A DNA stretch of 64,000 nucleotides from Pagrus major (GCF_040436345.1 NC_133216.1:3004533-3068532); one strand, 5' to 3'. Positions 8,948 to 22,230 are shown, numbered from the stretch's first letter. Program-made: numbers and translations. Notes: generated from the sequence alone by a model not told the origin.

Positions 8948-11169
8948 TCATATCTCCATGTGGAAGTGTGGCCGCTCCTCCCCTCCTGTCTCTTCTGTGT
9001 CCAGCGGCCCCGCTGAGGCGGCAGTCATGATGGCGCTGAGGCGTGTCAGAGAGAGGGAGCGCTGTTTGAGCCGGGGGGCGGGGCTTGGCTCGTCAGGGGC
9101 GGGGTCTGGAAGGTGGCCGTATCGCTGCCCGTCGTCGTCATACTGGTACAGGCGGATGACGCGGCTGCGACGACGCGGCCGGGGAGGGGAGGACGCTGGT
9201 TCTGGGTCTTCCTGTTTACTTTCTGTCTCCCCATCTTCCTCTTTCTCCCCTCTCCATCCCTCCTCTTCCCTCTCCTCATCTCTCCCTTTCTCCACCTCCT
9301 CCTCACTTCCTCTGCTCCCCTCTCCCTCCTTGTTTTTATTCTCCTGCTCTCCTGCCTCCTCCACCTTTTTCTCCTCTTTCTCTTCTGTCATTTCCTCCCT
9401 GCTCTCTACATTTTCCTTCTCTCCTTCCTCACCGCTCTCCTCATCATCTGTTTCAGTTTGACTCCCTCCATCTTCTCCTAATAGATAGACTCCTCTTTCC
9501 TCCTCCTCCTCCTCTCCATCACTTCCTTTTTTCCCCTCCTCCAGACTTCCTCCTGCCACCTCCTCCTTTCCTCTCTCCTCCTCTTCTCTCTCCGCCTCCT
9601 GTTTGTAGTCACATCCCTCCAGATAAGCGGTGGTTTCCTGCTCATTCTGTCGTTTGTCCCTGAAGCTTCTCTGAGGTTTTGCAGGTGGAGGTGAGTTTGT
9701 CGATGAAATCTCCACCTGTTCCATCTCAAAGGTCTGGTTGTCGTACATGGCCGGCGGGGTTGTCATGGTGACCCTGGAGGCATGGTCTGGCGTGTCAGCT
9801 CGGCATCGTTGTTTCCATGGTGAAGGCAACTTTGTGGTGACTGCCCCTAAACACCTGAGAGGAAAAACCGAGAGTAAGTTAAGAGAGAGCATGTTTCTTA
9901 CTGAGATACTTTAGATTTAAATCAGTTTCACGACTTCTCTGTCTGCTCTGTTTTATGTGCACTGTAAGGAGTTTTTGGTCTATAAATTGTCAGAAAATAG
10001 TGAAAAAAAAGGCAAGATGACGTCCTCAAATGTATTGTTTTTGTCCACAACCCAAAGATATTTCCGAAAACTGAAAATATTTACATTTAAGAAGCTGAAA
10101 TCAGAGAATTTTGACTTTAACCGACGAATCGTTTATCAAAGCTTACTTTAATAGTTGACAGTTGACACAGAAAGGGTTAGGGTGAGTGTCTCCAGCAGCA
10201 GACACAAAAAAAAAACTGACTTAAACTAATAACATCTTGTTTTGAGCATTTACTGACAAAACTTTTGCAGTATGATTTAGCAGAAATGTTTTGGGAATCT
10301 GATGCCAGTATGAATAAATATTTGGATGTGAGGTCCCTGAACGCACCTGAGAACATGAGTCCTGCTCAGAGCTCCAGCGCTGAAGCCAAACACAAACGTC
10401 AGCAGCACTGAAGCCGCCACAGCTCCTGCAAACTGCCCGTCTGAGACGCCTTCCTGCCTCTCTGCATCAGACCCAACATCCCTCCTGAACCTGAACGCAC
10501 CACAGCTGCTGTGCTGCTCATACTCGCTGTATTCCTGGTTGTCATGACTAACGTGGAGCTGGTAGGGCCACAGCGTCGTTCCCTCTGTGTGCTGCAGGAG
10601 GCAGTAGTACAGGCCGCTGTGGAGAGCGCTGGTGTTGTGGAGAACCAGGCTCCCGTCATGGTGCATAAAGACGGGGTCCAGTTTACTGTGGGAACCAGGA
10701 CTCTGGAGGTCTCCAAAGGGGGTGTGCCAGTACTGGACCACACCTGCACATGAAAGGAGGAGCAGCTACAGGTGAGGAGTCAGAGTCTGATGTGATGGTG
10801 TGATGTTGTGTGACAGCCATAGAGAAACTGAAATAAAGGATAAGTCTGGTGGTAATCTATGTTTATCTTGCTGTAATAAATCTCATAAAAAGACAAAATA
10901 AAGCTGACTGATGAGAGCTTTCCCAGGACTCCTCCTGAAGCAGTAATCAGTGGATTATTCAGGTGAAATACAGTAGATTGAATAGCTCAGGTGTGGAGGT
11001 GTGATGATCTTCTTTACTGACCTGCGTTCTCTTCGTCTCCACAGTTTAAAGTCAGCTCTAACTCTGGATGACCTTTGACCCTGCAGGTTGGTGCGACGGT
11101 AAAAGCTGCTCTTTCTGGAGTCGCTGAGGCGGCAAGAAGAGCTGTGAGAGTTAACCACCTGGTTAGCAT
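8948..11169 (-). CDS. Single Ig-domain type I membrane protein with Glu-rich cytoplasmic tail (family not recognised)
   Basis: Coding exons on the minus strand: 11169-11022, 10743-10347 and 9854-8948, joined in frame to 483 aa. Residues 1-20 or so form a signal peptide (MLTRWLTLTALLAASAT). An Ig V-like fold follows, with C42 (LTLNC), W55 (VVQYW) and C97 in HSGLYYC, plus an NTS glycosylation sequon at about 86. A 21-residue membrane segment lies at about 154-174. The cytoplasmic tail of about 300 residues has a strongly Glu-rich, low-complexity middle and a more normal end containing RRRSRVIRLYQYDDDGQRY, a YGHL sorting-type motif and final HFHMEI. No ITIM fits. The organised C-terminal block suggests a real conserved tail. 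I cannot name the protein; a role in adhesion or signalling is inference only. Confidence 0.8.
9962..10170 (+). repeat. Interspersed repeat family B copy
   Basis: Shares GTCTATAAATTGTCAGAAAA, GCAAGATGACGTCCTCAAAT, TCCACAACCCAAAGATAT and TTTAAGAAGCTGAAATCAG with the other family B copies. It lies in the last intron of the Ig-domain gene. Confidence 0.8.
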
Positions 11170-11838
11170 TTTAAACCTGCACAGGAAATAAAAGTCAGAT
11201 GTGTTTTTATGGTTCAAGGGCAGTAAATGACAAAAGTCTGTGTCTCTCAGCAGGGCTGCAGGTGACAACAGAAAAAAGAAACTTGTGTTTAAACCTGCTG
11301 TGATCTATACTCTGACATGAACAGTTAACACATTAAAATAAATAAATAAGCATATATATTCCAGCAGACAATCAACAAAACGCTGTTACAGTATTCTCCT
11401 CAACAACTGAAGTAGCTGGAGACTTTTTTAAAATGTAAAACACAACCCACAACTACTAGACTTCACCTGATATGTTCCAGCTTCTGCTTGTTCAGCCGCC
11501 CTCAAGTGGCCAAAAAAGTCTGTCCACTGTTAGAAGGGTGGGAATCTGTCAGTTTATATAAAAATGTCAAATTAACTTAAATTTCCATTGTTTGAAAATA
11601 TTGAGCAATGTTTGTCTGTCTGTAAATATCTCAGTATCATTGTCAATCATGGCATAAAACATTTTTGAAGTTAGTTGTGAATCAGTTCGCAGTCAAACCT
11701 AACAGCAAAGCTTTGCTGTTTAATGCATAATCTGTAGTAAAGTAACAGAAAATATGAGAGATCCTCAGCTTCATCTTTTACATGTGAACCAACAGTCATA
11801 ATAATAATCCTTGGATAGTCTGAGTCGATGATATTTAC

Positions 11839-11955
11839 CTGTGACAGCTTGTATAAATCCTTCTGAATGCAGCCGTGTTCTCCTTTTAGTGTGAACACAT
11901 CGTCTGATGTTGTGTGACAGTCTCCTCTGGTAAAGTGTAAAGTGCAGTTTCTCAC
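11839..11955 (-). other. Candidate 5' UTR exon of the Ig-domain gene
   Basis: On the minus strand an open stretch ends in CTGTCACAG followed by GTAAAT, a good donor. The next acceptor (GTGCAG at 11182-11177) leads straight to the start exon. Its own ATG at 11955 would give a roughly 40-codon uORF ending in TAA just before the main ATG at 11169. Exon status rests on one splice signal. Confidence 0.25.
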
Positions 11956-12159
11956 ATGACACTGAGGATGTCTTCTCCTCTAATGATGTTAAAGATTAAT
12001 AGCATCACAGTGACAGTGGCATTGTTTTATTAAGCCACCTGCTCTTTGTACAACAGCTTGAAAACTTAAGAGTAAAGTTAAACGCTGTGATCAGTAAAGC
12101 CTGAGGAGGGCAGACAGCTTGATCACATCATAAATATGCTGCTTTCCTCATCTGTTAAA

Positions 12160-12610
12160 GCTCCAGTAAGTAATCTATGTGTCCTTGAGCCCTGCTGGCT
12201 AAAACTATCAGTCTCATACATCCCATAGACTGGATGAAAGAAGTGGACATAGCCACCATGACGGGTCTATGTCAGATTTTATAGATTCCTATGAGAACAT
12301 GACCCTACTCCTTACTTGACTTATCACGTCAGTAAACAGTTTTCTAAGGAGTTTATGGTCTCAATCACACGTCTCAAGTCCTCTTTCCTCAGTGTGTGGG
12401 ATTTAGTGCCATCTTGTCGTGAGGGTGCAGATTGCAAACCACTAAGCCCCCCTCGTCTCACACTTCTTCACTTCATCAAGCTCTGCTAAAGCCTGATAAC
12501 AATCCATTCATTTGAATCTGGTGTGTTGGAGCAGGGAAACATCTAAAACATGCCTGACAGGGGGTCCCTACGTCACTGAGTGAAAAACACTGGTTTAGAA
12601 ATTTGTTTCA
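12160..12610. repeat. Mosaic of degenerate interspersed repeats
   Basis: Several blocks that I recognise as common in fish introns and intergenic DNA are joined here: CATAGACTGGATGAAAGAAG, ATCACGTCAGTAAACAGTTT, GTGGGATTTAGTGCCATC and CCTACGTCACTGAG. They look like nested or sequential insertions. Family names are not assigned. Confidence 0.5.
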
Positions 12611-13779
12611 CTGGTTCTGGTTTCCACATTTTGCAGCCTAGCTCAGTTAACCCTGTATTTACTACAGCGCCCACCAGAGGTCAGTGGTGTATGACAAACA
12701 CTTTGAGGGGAACTTTACAACCTGTTACAGTAAATTCCTTCCATGTTATAAAATGTTAAGGGTGTTCCTTTATTTACAGGATTACAGTGAAATCCTTATG
12801 TGCTGTATTTCCTGTATTTGCAGATTTCTCGAGGGAAACCTACTTTTAATTACACATTAATATGATATGTCTGTGGTATCCATAGTTAAATTAAAGCAGG
12901 TCACAGTATATTGAACAGCACATCATTTGGAAAAATTTCAGTGGTTGTGTGAACGCCCAAAGAGTCCGAATCAACTGTTGACACACAACGACTTTGTGAG
13001 TTCTCAGTTACGCTCAGTTTATTATAAGACACAGACACAATTAAAAAATATACGTAAATACATAAACCAAGAAAAAAAATCCTTCAGGTATAATTCTGTC
13101 CACTGTCAAGTAGAAAGGCAGACATTTAAACATACCACTTGGGCTAGTATTTAAAAGCTAACTCCAATAATTGTACACATCAAAGTGTGTTTACAGGTCT
13201 CGAGGAATACTTCTGAATATGATTAAAAAAAAGTAGTAAGAAGTGTTTTGTGGCTCCAGAGGAAGCTGCATGTAATCTGTTAAATCACCTCCAGTGATGT
13301 CACTAAGTGGGTAAGTTGCATTGTGGGTAATGAAGGCACCAGGTTTTGAAAAGTAGTGCTAATCAAAACAAATGATCAGAATCAACACAGCAGAACCAGA
13401 TATACAACCTCTTTTTGTTGGGCATTTGGAAGTGATAATATGAAGTGATATGATATGTTTTTTTTTTTCCAAATTAAGGAAGAATTTGACAAAGCGACAT
13501 TTATGTATAAGCTGTAGTATTTCGTTAAAATGATAAAATTACTGACCAGTAATGTATTTCTGTTTTTTCATGATAAACACATGTAAACATGATAACACAA
13601 CAAGATGCATTCCTAGCTGTAGGAATTTCCAGCGTCATGTTCTCACTCTGGATTTGTTACGATAAAATGTTGTTTACGTGTAAATTGTTTATTGTGGATT
13701 AATGTAGTTGTAATACCGTTAAAATATATATAATATAATATAATAATGACGATAAAACTATGGCTTCGTTCAGGGTTCA

Positions 13780-14068
13780 AGTGCGCTTCAAGTCGATGGT
13801 TCCAATTTGTCCGTGCCGCGCCTGAACGCAGCAGAGCTCCTCGCTGCAGCCTTCAGATGAGTGTAGGCGGGTTGTCGGTTTGAGCCCCGGGCAGGAGGCT
13901 CCTCCTGACTCACTGTGGGTTTCTTTGAGTGTTGTTAGCTGTCTGAACTCCAGCTGGAAACATCCGCACACCACCGACCTGACAACAGAGAGAGGGAATA
14001 AAACAAAAACACCGAAAACACCCCGGAGACGAGAGAGAGAGGCTGTGAGGGAGCGGACGTTCAACCAG
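13780..14068 (+). other. capn5: capn5 5' UTR exon 1 (approximate start)
   Basis: A GC-richer stretch ends in TTCAACCAG followed by GTACAG, a plausible donor. The next + strand acceptor in a coding context is at 18533, where the capn5 start codon lies four bases into the exon. No coding potential in frame. The transcription start is not visible; an AT-rich run ends just upstream. Confidence 0.5.
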
Positions 14069-14854
14069 GTACAGTCTAATTAGTTGAAGCTAACTGAGCG
14101 TTAAAGAGGCTTTAAATCTCGACTTACCTGAGGTTTGACTGGAAACTGAAGTGTTGAACGCTATTAAAGCGTCTGCTTAACCAACCTTACATCAGAAAAG
14201 TTGAATGGGAATCTTAAAACTTTGACAAAAAGTGCACGTAAACACATTTAAAGAACTTTTCTTGCTAACAGCGTTAGCATGTAGCTAACAGCGCAGGATA
14301 CAGGAGAAGTATTAAAGTAATTCAGGACATTATTAGATAGTTCACAGTTTCGTTTCTCTCGGCTTCATGCAGGATGACAAATCTTCCACCAAAATAAATA
14401 AATAAATAAATAAAACAAAAAAATGGGAATGCGTTAACAAACACACTTCCGGCGCCTGCCTTCAAAATAAAACACGCAGTTTTGTTAACACGTCTGAGAC
14501 TTGAGTGTTGGTGAATCCTGGGGTTAAATAAGTCCAGGTTTTGGGGATTTTGTTTCTCTGGAAACATTTAAAATCTTGATATTTACTCCAAGTCACACAC
14601 ACACATGCTTGTGTACACTGCAATATTTTATCTGTCTGTCAATAAATAGGACTTGTTTGAAATGTGTCTGTGGCCACTGGACAAACTTTAATATTGCATC
14701 TGAATTTAAAAGTGCAATTTATAAGAAATGGCATCCTATCAAATTCATACTGAAGCAAAAAAATGGGGGCAGCATATCACCATAATAACAGCTGACTGCT
14801 GCAGACTGTATCTACTGTTACCTAATTAGCTCAATTAGCCTTGCAGCTAGCAGT

Positions 14855-15030
14855 TCAGGTTGGGAGCTCAGAGCACCGGGAGAGTGTCCCACTCACAGAG
14901 GCTGTGTCCTCGCTGCAGCGGCCCAGGTTCGAGTCCAACCCGTGGACCTTTGCTGCACATCTTCCCCATTAGGCTCATCCCACTTCCTGTCATCTCTCAA
15001 GCTGTCCTATCAAATAAAGCTGTAAAGAAA
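14855..15030 (+). mobile_element. tRNA-derived SINE
   Basis: Contains a tRNA-like head with a degenerate A box (GGGAGCTCAGAGCACCGGG) and a clean B box GGTTCGAGTCC at 14936-14946. A body with AGAGGCTGTGTCCTCGCTGC follows, and a tail with CTGTCCTATCAAATAAAGC. This order is typical of a SINE common in teleosts. It is not a functional tRNA gene. Confidence 0.75.
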
Positions 15031-15867
15031 GACACTGCTACAACACAATGCATAGAAGTCATAATGATGAACTATTATATCTTCATATTCTGGTGATAAT
15101 TTTAACATGTTTTTGTGTGTGTTTTTAGCGAAAAGTATTACTTGTTGCACCTTTAATTACACAAAATTGAACTTGAATGGTCCTTTAAAGGAGTTTGGTG
15201 CAGATGCTGCAAAATGAAAATAAGAGGCAGTTGTAAATGCAAAGAATAACTGATGAGGCGCCAACTGTGAATTTCGCAGTACTGTTTTCTGTGACAGACA
15301 CTGCGCTTTTACTTTGAAGGCCAATTTTTCCAACTTCCTGTGGTGTTTGTGACTTTACTCTGGGTTTCTTCACAGCAGAAAAGGCTTGAAGCTCTTTTAC
15401 AGAGTGTGTCTTTAGGTTCATTTAAGGATCCTGAGATAAGAGACTGTTTGGCAAAGCTGCATTCGGATACATGGAAATGTTCATGCTGTTCATGTCACGC
15501 GTCTTCTGAAATGTCCACATGTTTTATTAACATCTGCATTGAGCTATTGTTCAGTTATCTGCGGTGGCATGTCTATTGGTGCCCACATGGAGCCCCACCC
15601 ATGTTTGGCTGGTTTTCCTCTAGTTCCTGCGCCATAATCGAACCCTCTGTGTGCCTGCAGATAACACTGGTGGTCTTAAAGTCTGTAACTCAGGTGTCAG
15701 TTGTTTTCACATTAAGAAACAGTGGAGTCACATGAAGATATTCTGAAGTGAGCTGCACATTTAAAGACTTTGGGAAAGAAATAAGAGAAGTGAATCAGTG
15801 AGAAAGAAACTCAGTTGTTGACAGCAGACTGATGTGAACAGGTGACTTCAACAGCCGCCTGCCTTCC

Positions 15868-15918
15868 TTAAAGGAACAGTTCATCCAAAAATGAAACCTC
15901 AGTCATCAATGTTTTCAC
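15868..15918 (+). repeat. Family A 5' end fragment
   Basis: TTAAAGGAACAGTTCATCCA followed by an AAATGAAACCTCAGTCATC block matches the 5' terminus of the family A copies at 30044 and 63320. Confidence 0.55.
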
Positions 15919-15944
15919 CCCTGTCTGTTTGTTTGTTTGGTTTG

Positions 15945-16330
15945 TCAGCAGGTTTACTCAAATACTACTGAACGGATCTCCACCAAACTTGGATGGAGGA
16001 TGGGTCTCGGCCCAGAACAGACCTCATCAAGTTTTGGTGTGAATCTGGATAAAGGGATGGGTCCTTGATTTTTTTTCTCACTTTCTTTATCATCGCAAGA
16101 TAGGGCGTTTTTCCACATTTTTGTTAATTTCTCAGGGAGTAATGCATGCATCTTGATGGAAAAAAATCCATATTTGGGTGGCTGGTGTCTTTGACTGAGA
16201 GACTGACGCAGATCCTAATAAAAATCCAGTCTTTCTGCAGCCACTGCGGGGTAACAAATAGGGATACAAACCTGCAACTTCCATCAAAGTGCATGACCAA
16301 ATTTTCACTTTTGGGCAAACCGCTCCTTTT
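15945..16330 (+). repeat. Interspersed repeat family D
   Basis: Blocks CTACTGAACGGATCTCCACC, GGATGGGTCTCGGCCCAGAA and ATAGGGCGTTTTTCCACA occur in this order in a repeat I recognise from many fish genomes. Class not determined. Confidence 0.6.
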
Positions 16331-16721
16331 ACAACTACAGTTTCTTACCTCATGTGTTGACGTCACACGCCTCATAAACAATTCAGTTTTTCTTCATTTC
16401 CCGTAGAGTGTTGACACTTTTTTCATTTTCATCCCGAGCAGATAGTTTGTTTTATTTGTTCAGGTTTTGAGATACTTGTCCCCACTACGATGGAGGTGGA
16501 TTATTCACAGAGCTCCGTGTGAACAAGTTTAATGTGAACTACTTATTAGTTTTCTACGAGGTCTTCCCTGTCAGAAACACACACACACTCTTTAATCTGC
16601 TCTGTTCAGTATCCTCTCTGTGTTAAGAGCCTTTAATTGACACTGATATGATTACTGACTGGCCTGATGTGCCCCATGAACGGTCTCCATGGTAACCTGC
16701 ATCCAGGCAGTCAGTAGTGGA

Positions 16722-16895
16722 AGAAGTGTTCAGATCCTTAATGAAGTAAAAGTACTCAAATCATACTGTGAAAATACTGAAGTACAAGTAAAAGTTCTGT
16801 ATTCAAAATCTTATTTAAGTAAATGTATGAAAGTATCATACATTATCAGCTAAATGTACTCAAAGTATGAAAAGTAAAAATACTCCCTACTTCCC
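16722..16895 (+). repeat. Interspersed repeat family C
   Basis: Contains GTGGAAGAAGTGTTCAGATC and AAGTAAAAGTACTCAAATCA, blocks I recognise as a very common fish repeat. A related diverged piece lies near 57900-58020. Confidence 0.7.
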
Positions 16896-18139
16896 TGTCT
16901 GTTTCATGATTATGTGTGATGGCGCTCGTTTAATTCCTCTTTCCTCAGATACTGTATCGAAAGCATTGTGCAGATTGTTATTATTATTTCAGGATCATAA
17001 ATTGTTTATGTGAAAAATAAAAGAGACGTTATGATTGTGATTATTATTGTGGTTGAACGAGGGTTTTTCAAACCATTTTTGCCCTGCAGCACGCAGAGTA
17101 AAATCATTTTTAAGATAATATGTTGTGTGTTAGTTAAATATAGATATAGTATGACTAAAACAAGAGTTTCCTGCCATTGCCTTTAGTTGAAGTCAAATTT
17201 TTAAAACAAAAGTACACATGCATAACAGAAGATCCACGCCAGACAGGTTGTGAGCAAATTAAATAAATCTCTTTCTGATTTTTTTTTTAAAATCCTTAAA
17301 ATTACATGCACTTCTTCTTCTTCATTAAAATCCTTGAGCTACGAATATGCAAGTATCTGAAACTCAACTATTAAACTGTAGGAACAAGAAAACAAACACA
17401 TTTTGACTGAAGTGAGTGAACTTTAATTTAATACAATACGTTGATGCTCTAATAAAACTACTTCTGCTGCTCCGTTTTGTTGTTTAGCAGTCGTGTTTAT
17501 CTGCTGTTCAACATCTACAATATTCTTGCAGCCTGAAAAGGCAGCTTTTAAAACACAATGAATATTTAATGCACATTGCTGCGCTAAGAAGTAAACTAAT
17601 AAACAATAATGCAGCCAGCATCTACAGCTCTAAAACGAAGTCCATAATGTCTGCCATTTAGATATATAAATGTTATACTATTAGGTTCAATGAGGAGTAA
17701 TTTCTCCTCAAGTAAAGCTGTCAAATATCTGCCCACAAAAATGAACCTTAATGGAGCTGACAGATGAGATGTGTAGATCACAGGCAGGCAATATTACCTG
17801 ACGTCAGGGAGTCGGTATAAATCTAGATAAACAGATTACACATATTTAAAATACGTAAGTTCCTTCCTCCCAAACACACACTCAACAGCACTCTTCCTCT
17901 TTCTGTTGCTGTCTCACAGTATTTGGCAGACAGGAAACTGCTGTTAGGACTTTACTCACCAGATCAGGCACCTAATACTGCTACACACACACACACACAC
18001 ACACACACTTCCATCATGTGTTTGCTTTGCTGCTGATCCGTAGTCAAACATGACTGTCTGACAGTTTCTGTTTGTTCAGTTTCTGTTTGTCATCCTGTCA
18101 CATGACTGGTGAGATAGTTTAAGTAATGAATATTAAACT

Positions 18140-18141
18140 GT

Positions 18142-18183
<42 letters not shown>
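18140..18183 (+). repeat. (GT)n microsatellite
   Basis: About 44 bases of nearly pure GT in capn5 intron 1. Confidence 0.95.
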
Positions 18184-18185
<2 letters not shown>

Positions 18186-18537
18186 AAACTGTTTAAAGTT
18201 TTTGAAAGAGGAGGATATCCTTCTTATTAATCCACACTACGATGTGAGCAACATCAAGAGAGCGACGTCCACTGTGTTCTCTTGGAACAGTTTGATTTAT
18301 CCTCATTTTTATCTCAGCCCTGCCTTTATTTTCAGTTCTGCTGTATAACATTGTTTAAAGTATAGCTACACTTACAGAAGGAGCCTTTTGATGTTTTTAT
18401 AAATATAAAAATATATTAGCATTTGGTCATTATGGCTCCTTGAATCACGTAGCTCAAGGTTCCTACGTTAAGTATCGTGGGTGATTCAGTGATTTTCTTA
18501 AATATCCACACCTGTGTGTGTCTGTGTGTGCAGGGTG

Positions 18538-21500
18538 ATGGCGGTTCCCTACGAGGGTCAGTCGTTCTCAGCTCTGAGGAGACAGTGTCAGCAGAATGGA
18601 CATCTGTTTGAAGACCCTCTGTTCCCAACAACCGACCAGTCTCTGTTCTACCAGAGCAACCGCATCGGCAGGGTCACCTGGAAAAGACCGAAGGTGAGAA
18701 AAACAGACTCAAAATAAGAAGAATTACCAGCCGACAAAGTGGAGAATAGACGTAAAAAAGTTACTAATGTCAGCATCAGAGATGAAGGCACTACACTGAA
18801 CAGATCAGCTGATCCTTCTTCTGGAGAGAGACAAGAAACAGACGGGGGACAGAAGGTGGGAAAGGGGGATGGTGGTCATGAGACAAATACAAAGGAGAGC
18901 TTGCACATAAAGAGAGAAGAGGTGGCGTGGACTGAATAGGAAGAGGAATGTGTGGAATTCACCCCACTGAAGTCCCACTCCAACATCCAAATACTGGTGT
19001 GTGTGTGTGTGCACGTGTGCATGTAGTGTTTGCTCCTTGAACAAATATTTGAGGAAATATAGGGTAGGATAACATGTTAAGATGTCTCTCTGGTAGTGAG
19101 TGACTGAAGGTAAACTGGAACGAAACAAGCATGACGACATGTTGCTATGTTAATGTTCAAAACGCCCATGTTTTTTCTCCTTGTGTGAGGGAGCAACGTA
19201 ACATTTGTCTCATAGGACAAAAACTTTAAAATCCATTACTGTTGCTGGTATTCGTGGCCAACCTCACCAAATTTTATCGTCCTGCTCTCTTCCACTAAAA
19301 TGCTATCCGGTTTACTGTCCGCCTGAATCCATGTGAATGTATCATAAGTCATTTAGTCTGATGAATCACTTTATCGACGATTTTTTATGTATTTAGTAAA
19401 GGATTTTGAAGCCATTAAATATGATGACAGACATTCAGAGCTTCATTTGAAAACCTCAAAGCTTCAAATGTAAGAAAAAACCCTAGTTGTAGGAAACAAC
19501 AACAGGTTTTTAAGGGATGAGATAATGGATGTGATGATATTGTTGTCCTAACACTTTGTACCAGCACCAGAAGTAACTGGATCATTCACGTAGATATCTG
19601 ATATAAATTAATAATTTATGATTCATTTATTTAGAGTTAATGCAGTGTTGTGAAATACTCTGTGCAACAACTAAATGTTATCAGCCCTCTTGCAAAAACT
19701 CAAAGGTGACCAACACACCTGAGCAATAAAGATTATCATTAACTGATATATTTTATGTTTTTCTTTCCATCCAAGTCCAGTTTGTACGGAGCAGCCCGGC
19801 TCAGTTTAACAGAGGCTTTTCAGTAACAGTTTGTTTTGTTTCAGTTTTGTCTGTTTCATGGCGTCCAGCCTTCCTGTAATTCTTGTAAACCAGCAGTGGT
19901 TCAGTTTGGACCTCTGAAGCTGAGCTTTGTGGCTCGGGCCAAAACTTTGTCTGGAACTGTAAACAGTCAGGTTGTGTCTGGAACTGACGCATTAATCACA
20001 AACCATTATATAACTGTTTCTAGTCTTCCATTGAACTTGAGCAGCTATCATGACTCTTTCTTGAGGTACCGAGGAAAATGTCTGTGTCATACTGACAAAA
20101 CTAATATTAATATTTCCCTCTTTCTGTTTTTATCTTAATGTTATGAATGATTTTGAGCGAGTAGGTAAATGTGATTTAACACAAACATCCCAACAGATGA
20201 ACTCCGTCTAGATTAAACACTGAACTTGTTTAATTCAACTTTACTTTCCTCCAGAGACTTTGAGTCACCATCTGCATTTCACTGAAGCATATTTGTTTGT
20301 AGGAATGTTTCTATGCAGTTACCACTGCAGCTGATTTATTTGTTGAGTTTAGACGAGCGGGAAATATGATGCTCATAATGAAATTATTGCTTAATAACTT
20401 TACAGCTTCTATCTGCGGCTTTTTACACTGTACACTGACGTCTTTGAAATACACACACAGACACACACGGAGATTAAAAGCACAAAAATAGGCCTATAAC
20501 TGATTCACAGAAGATTCTTCTTCTTTGCGTCATTCAGTTTCATACCTGAGAGCAGGAGCATGAATTTGTTGTGTGTAAAAAATGTCTGTCTGTAGCAGTT
20601 ACCCGGCCTCAAATCCTGTTAATTCACTTTAAATTGAACTTTTGAAGGCTTCCCAGTTTAGTCCAGTTAATTTAGACAGATGACATCAAATTAACTGTTT
20701 TTCAGAACAAAAACTGCAGTGAGATCGAAGCAGACTCGGATAAAGTTTGAAATGAAGACTGGAGTTTTGTATTGTGTGAATTTCAGTTTATTTCTTGAGT
20801 GAATTGAAAGTAATTTGATTTCAAACATGACTGATGACGATGAGAACATTTTTCCAGTCTTCCTCCAGTATAGCCACGATAAAAACACGCCCAGCTCGGG
20901 CCTGAAGTGTATAAATGCTTTTACTGTCAATCATTGACGATCTGAGCTGTTAAATAATTAAACAGGAATTTTAAAGCACTCCAGTGGATCGATATTATTG
21001 ATTTGTGCAGGGAGTGGAGGGAGAGGAAACATTCATATTGTTTCTCTCTAAACTTTGAGGTTCCTAATGAGACCGCAGGGTGAAGACATGTTTTACAAGA
21101 ACTTAAAACTGTAATTAACATCTTTCAATACATCTTTGGATCAGTGTCAATGACTGATTGTTCATCCTGATGAGTCCAAGCTCAGGACATGGTCTGAAAA
21201 TGGTAGTAGTTAGAGATGTCCAGAACTAAATGTTGGTATTAGGACATATTTGAATGGATAAAGCAAATCAAAATTAGATGCTTTTTTTCCTGAACGCTAC
21301 TGTGTTTGTCCACCTCAGCCTGCTGGGGTTGCAGGACTGTTTTCCTTCTGAAGTGGGAGCATTTTGCTGCATATTCAAGTTCAAATTTGATGAGTTTTGA
21401 CAGTGATGTTGACAAAATGCATAAGCAAAGAACAGCATACAACACATTCAACTAGCAGCCTCTTGTTTTAGCTGGGTTAGGATTAGTTGACCGTCGCATT

Positions 21501-22192
21501 CACCAGTTAAAATGAGAAATGCAGTTATTTAATGTAGCTACATTTGTGGGGGGTTGGATGGATTTACAGTTTTTTAATATCTTGCTAGGAAGCCGTTCAT
21601 CTGATTCAAACTTTAATGCCGCTTTGTTGCATTCACACATTGACTTTTTGTTATCAGGTAGCTATATTATCTGCTTGAGATGCATAAAGTGGTTAATGTT
21701 GTGTTTTGAATGACATTATCATCATCATTATCATTTAGGTGCACTAGCACATAATTAGTAAGGATAATAACATAATAACAAGGAAAATGTTTAGTCACAC
21801 TTGACAGTTGTTGGATGGATCAGTCCCACCATGGAGCCCTAACTGTACGGCAGATTGCTTTAAGAGCTGCTGTTTCCACTTTGCCCACCAAGCTTGATCC
21901 GTCCTGTAGAGGGATTGGACAAGCCTGCTCCTTTAATGCCTCCACGACCCCCTGTGAGTATGTAACAGTACTGGTAGTTGTGTTTTACAAAAACAATTAC
22001 ACATACTGTGTTCACTGTGAAATGTGAAAACAAAATTCCTGTGGGTTTATAAATCCATGTTCATTTTGGGAAAGCCCTCAAAGATGAGCCTGACTATTGA
22101 AATCTGAGTGTTTTGATGTTTCACAACACTGAGTCATGAGACAGGATCTCTACAGAGTTGTGGGGTAATGGCTATTTAGACTGTTGTTGACC

Positions 22193-22230
<38 letters not shown>

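Larger units (their letters stand above)
11180..13770. other. Head-to-head intergenic region between the Ig-domain gene and capn5
   Basis: Apart from the candidate 5' UTR exon at 11839-11955, no gene is visible. A family A fragment (AACTGAAGTAGCTGGAGAC) lies near 11400-11445, followed near 11490-11515 by an AAGTGGCCAAAAAA block also found near 63290. A mosaic of fish repeats fills 12160-12610. AT-rich sequence at 13680-13745 precedes the capn5 first exon. Confidence 0.55.
14069..18533 (+). other. capn5 intron 1
   Basis: Large intron rich in repeats: a SINE at 14855-15030, family A and D fragments at 15868-16330, family C at 16722-16895, and (AC)n/(GT)n runs at 17983-18008 and 18140-18183. 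The ORFs at 15340-15735 and 16146-16406 lie in or next to repeats and show no protein motif. Confidence 0.55.

Noticed and set aside
8943-9461. 172-codon plus-strand ORF rich in Ser/Leu
   Set aside because: It is the complement of the Glu-rich tail of the Ig-domain gene; GAG/GAA complement to CTC/TTC gives Ser, Leu and Phe runs.
14936-14946. tRNA gene suggested by GGTTCGAGTCC
   Set aside because: No cloverleaf can be formed and the downstream body and tail are those of a SINE.
15340-15735. 131-codon ORF in capn5 intron 1
   Set aside because: No recognisable motif and surrounded by repeats; no matching splice structure.
21815-21958. ORF followed by GTGAGTA in capn5 intron 2, a possible extra exon
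   Set aside because: No convincing acceptor, no calpain similarity, and exons 2 and 3 join in frame without it.
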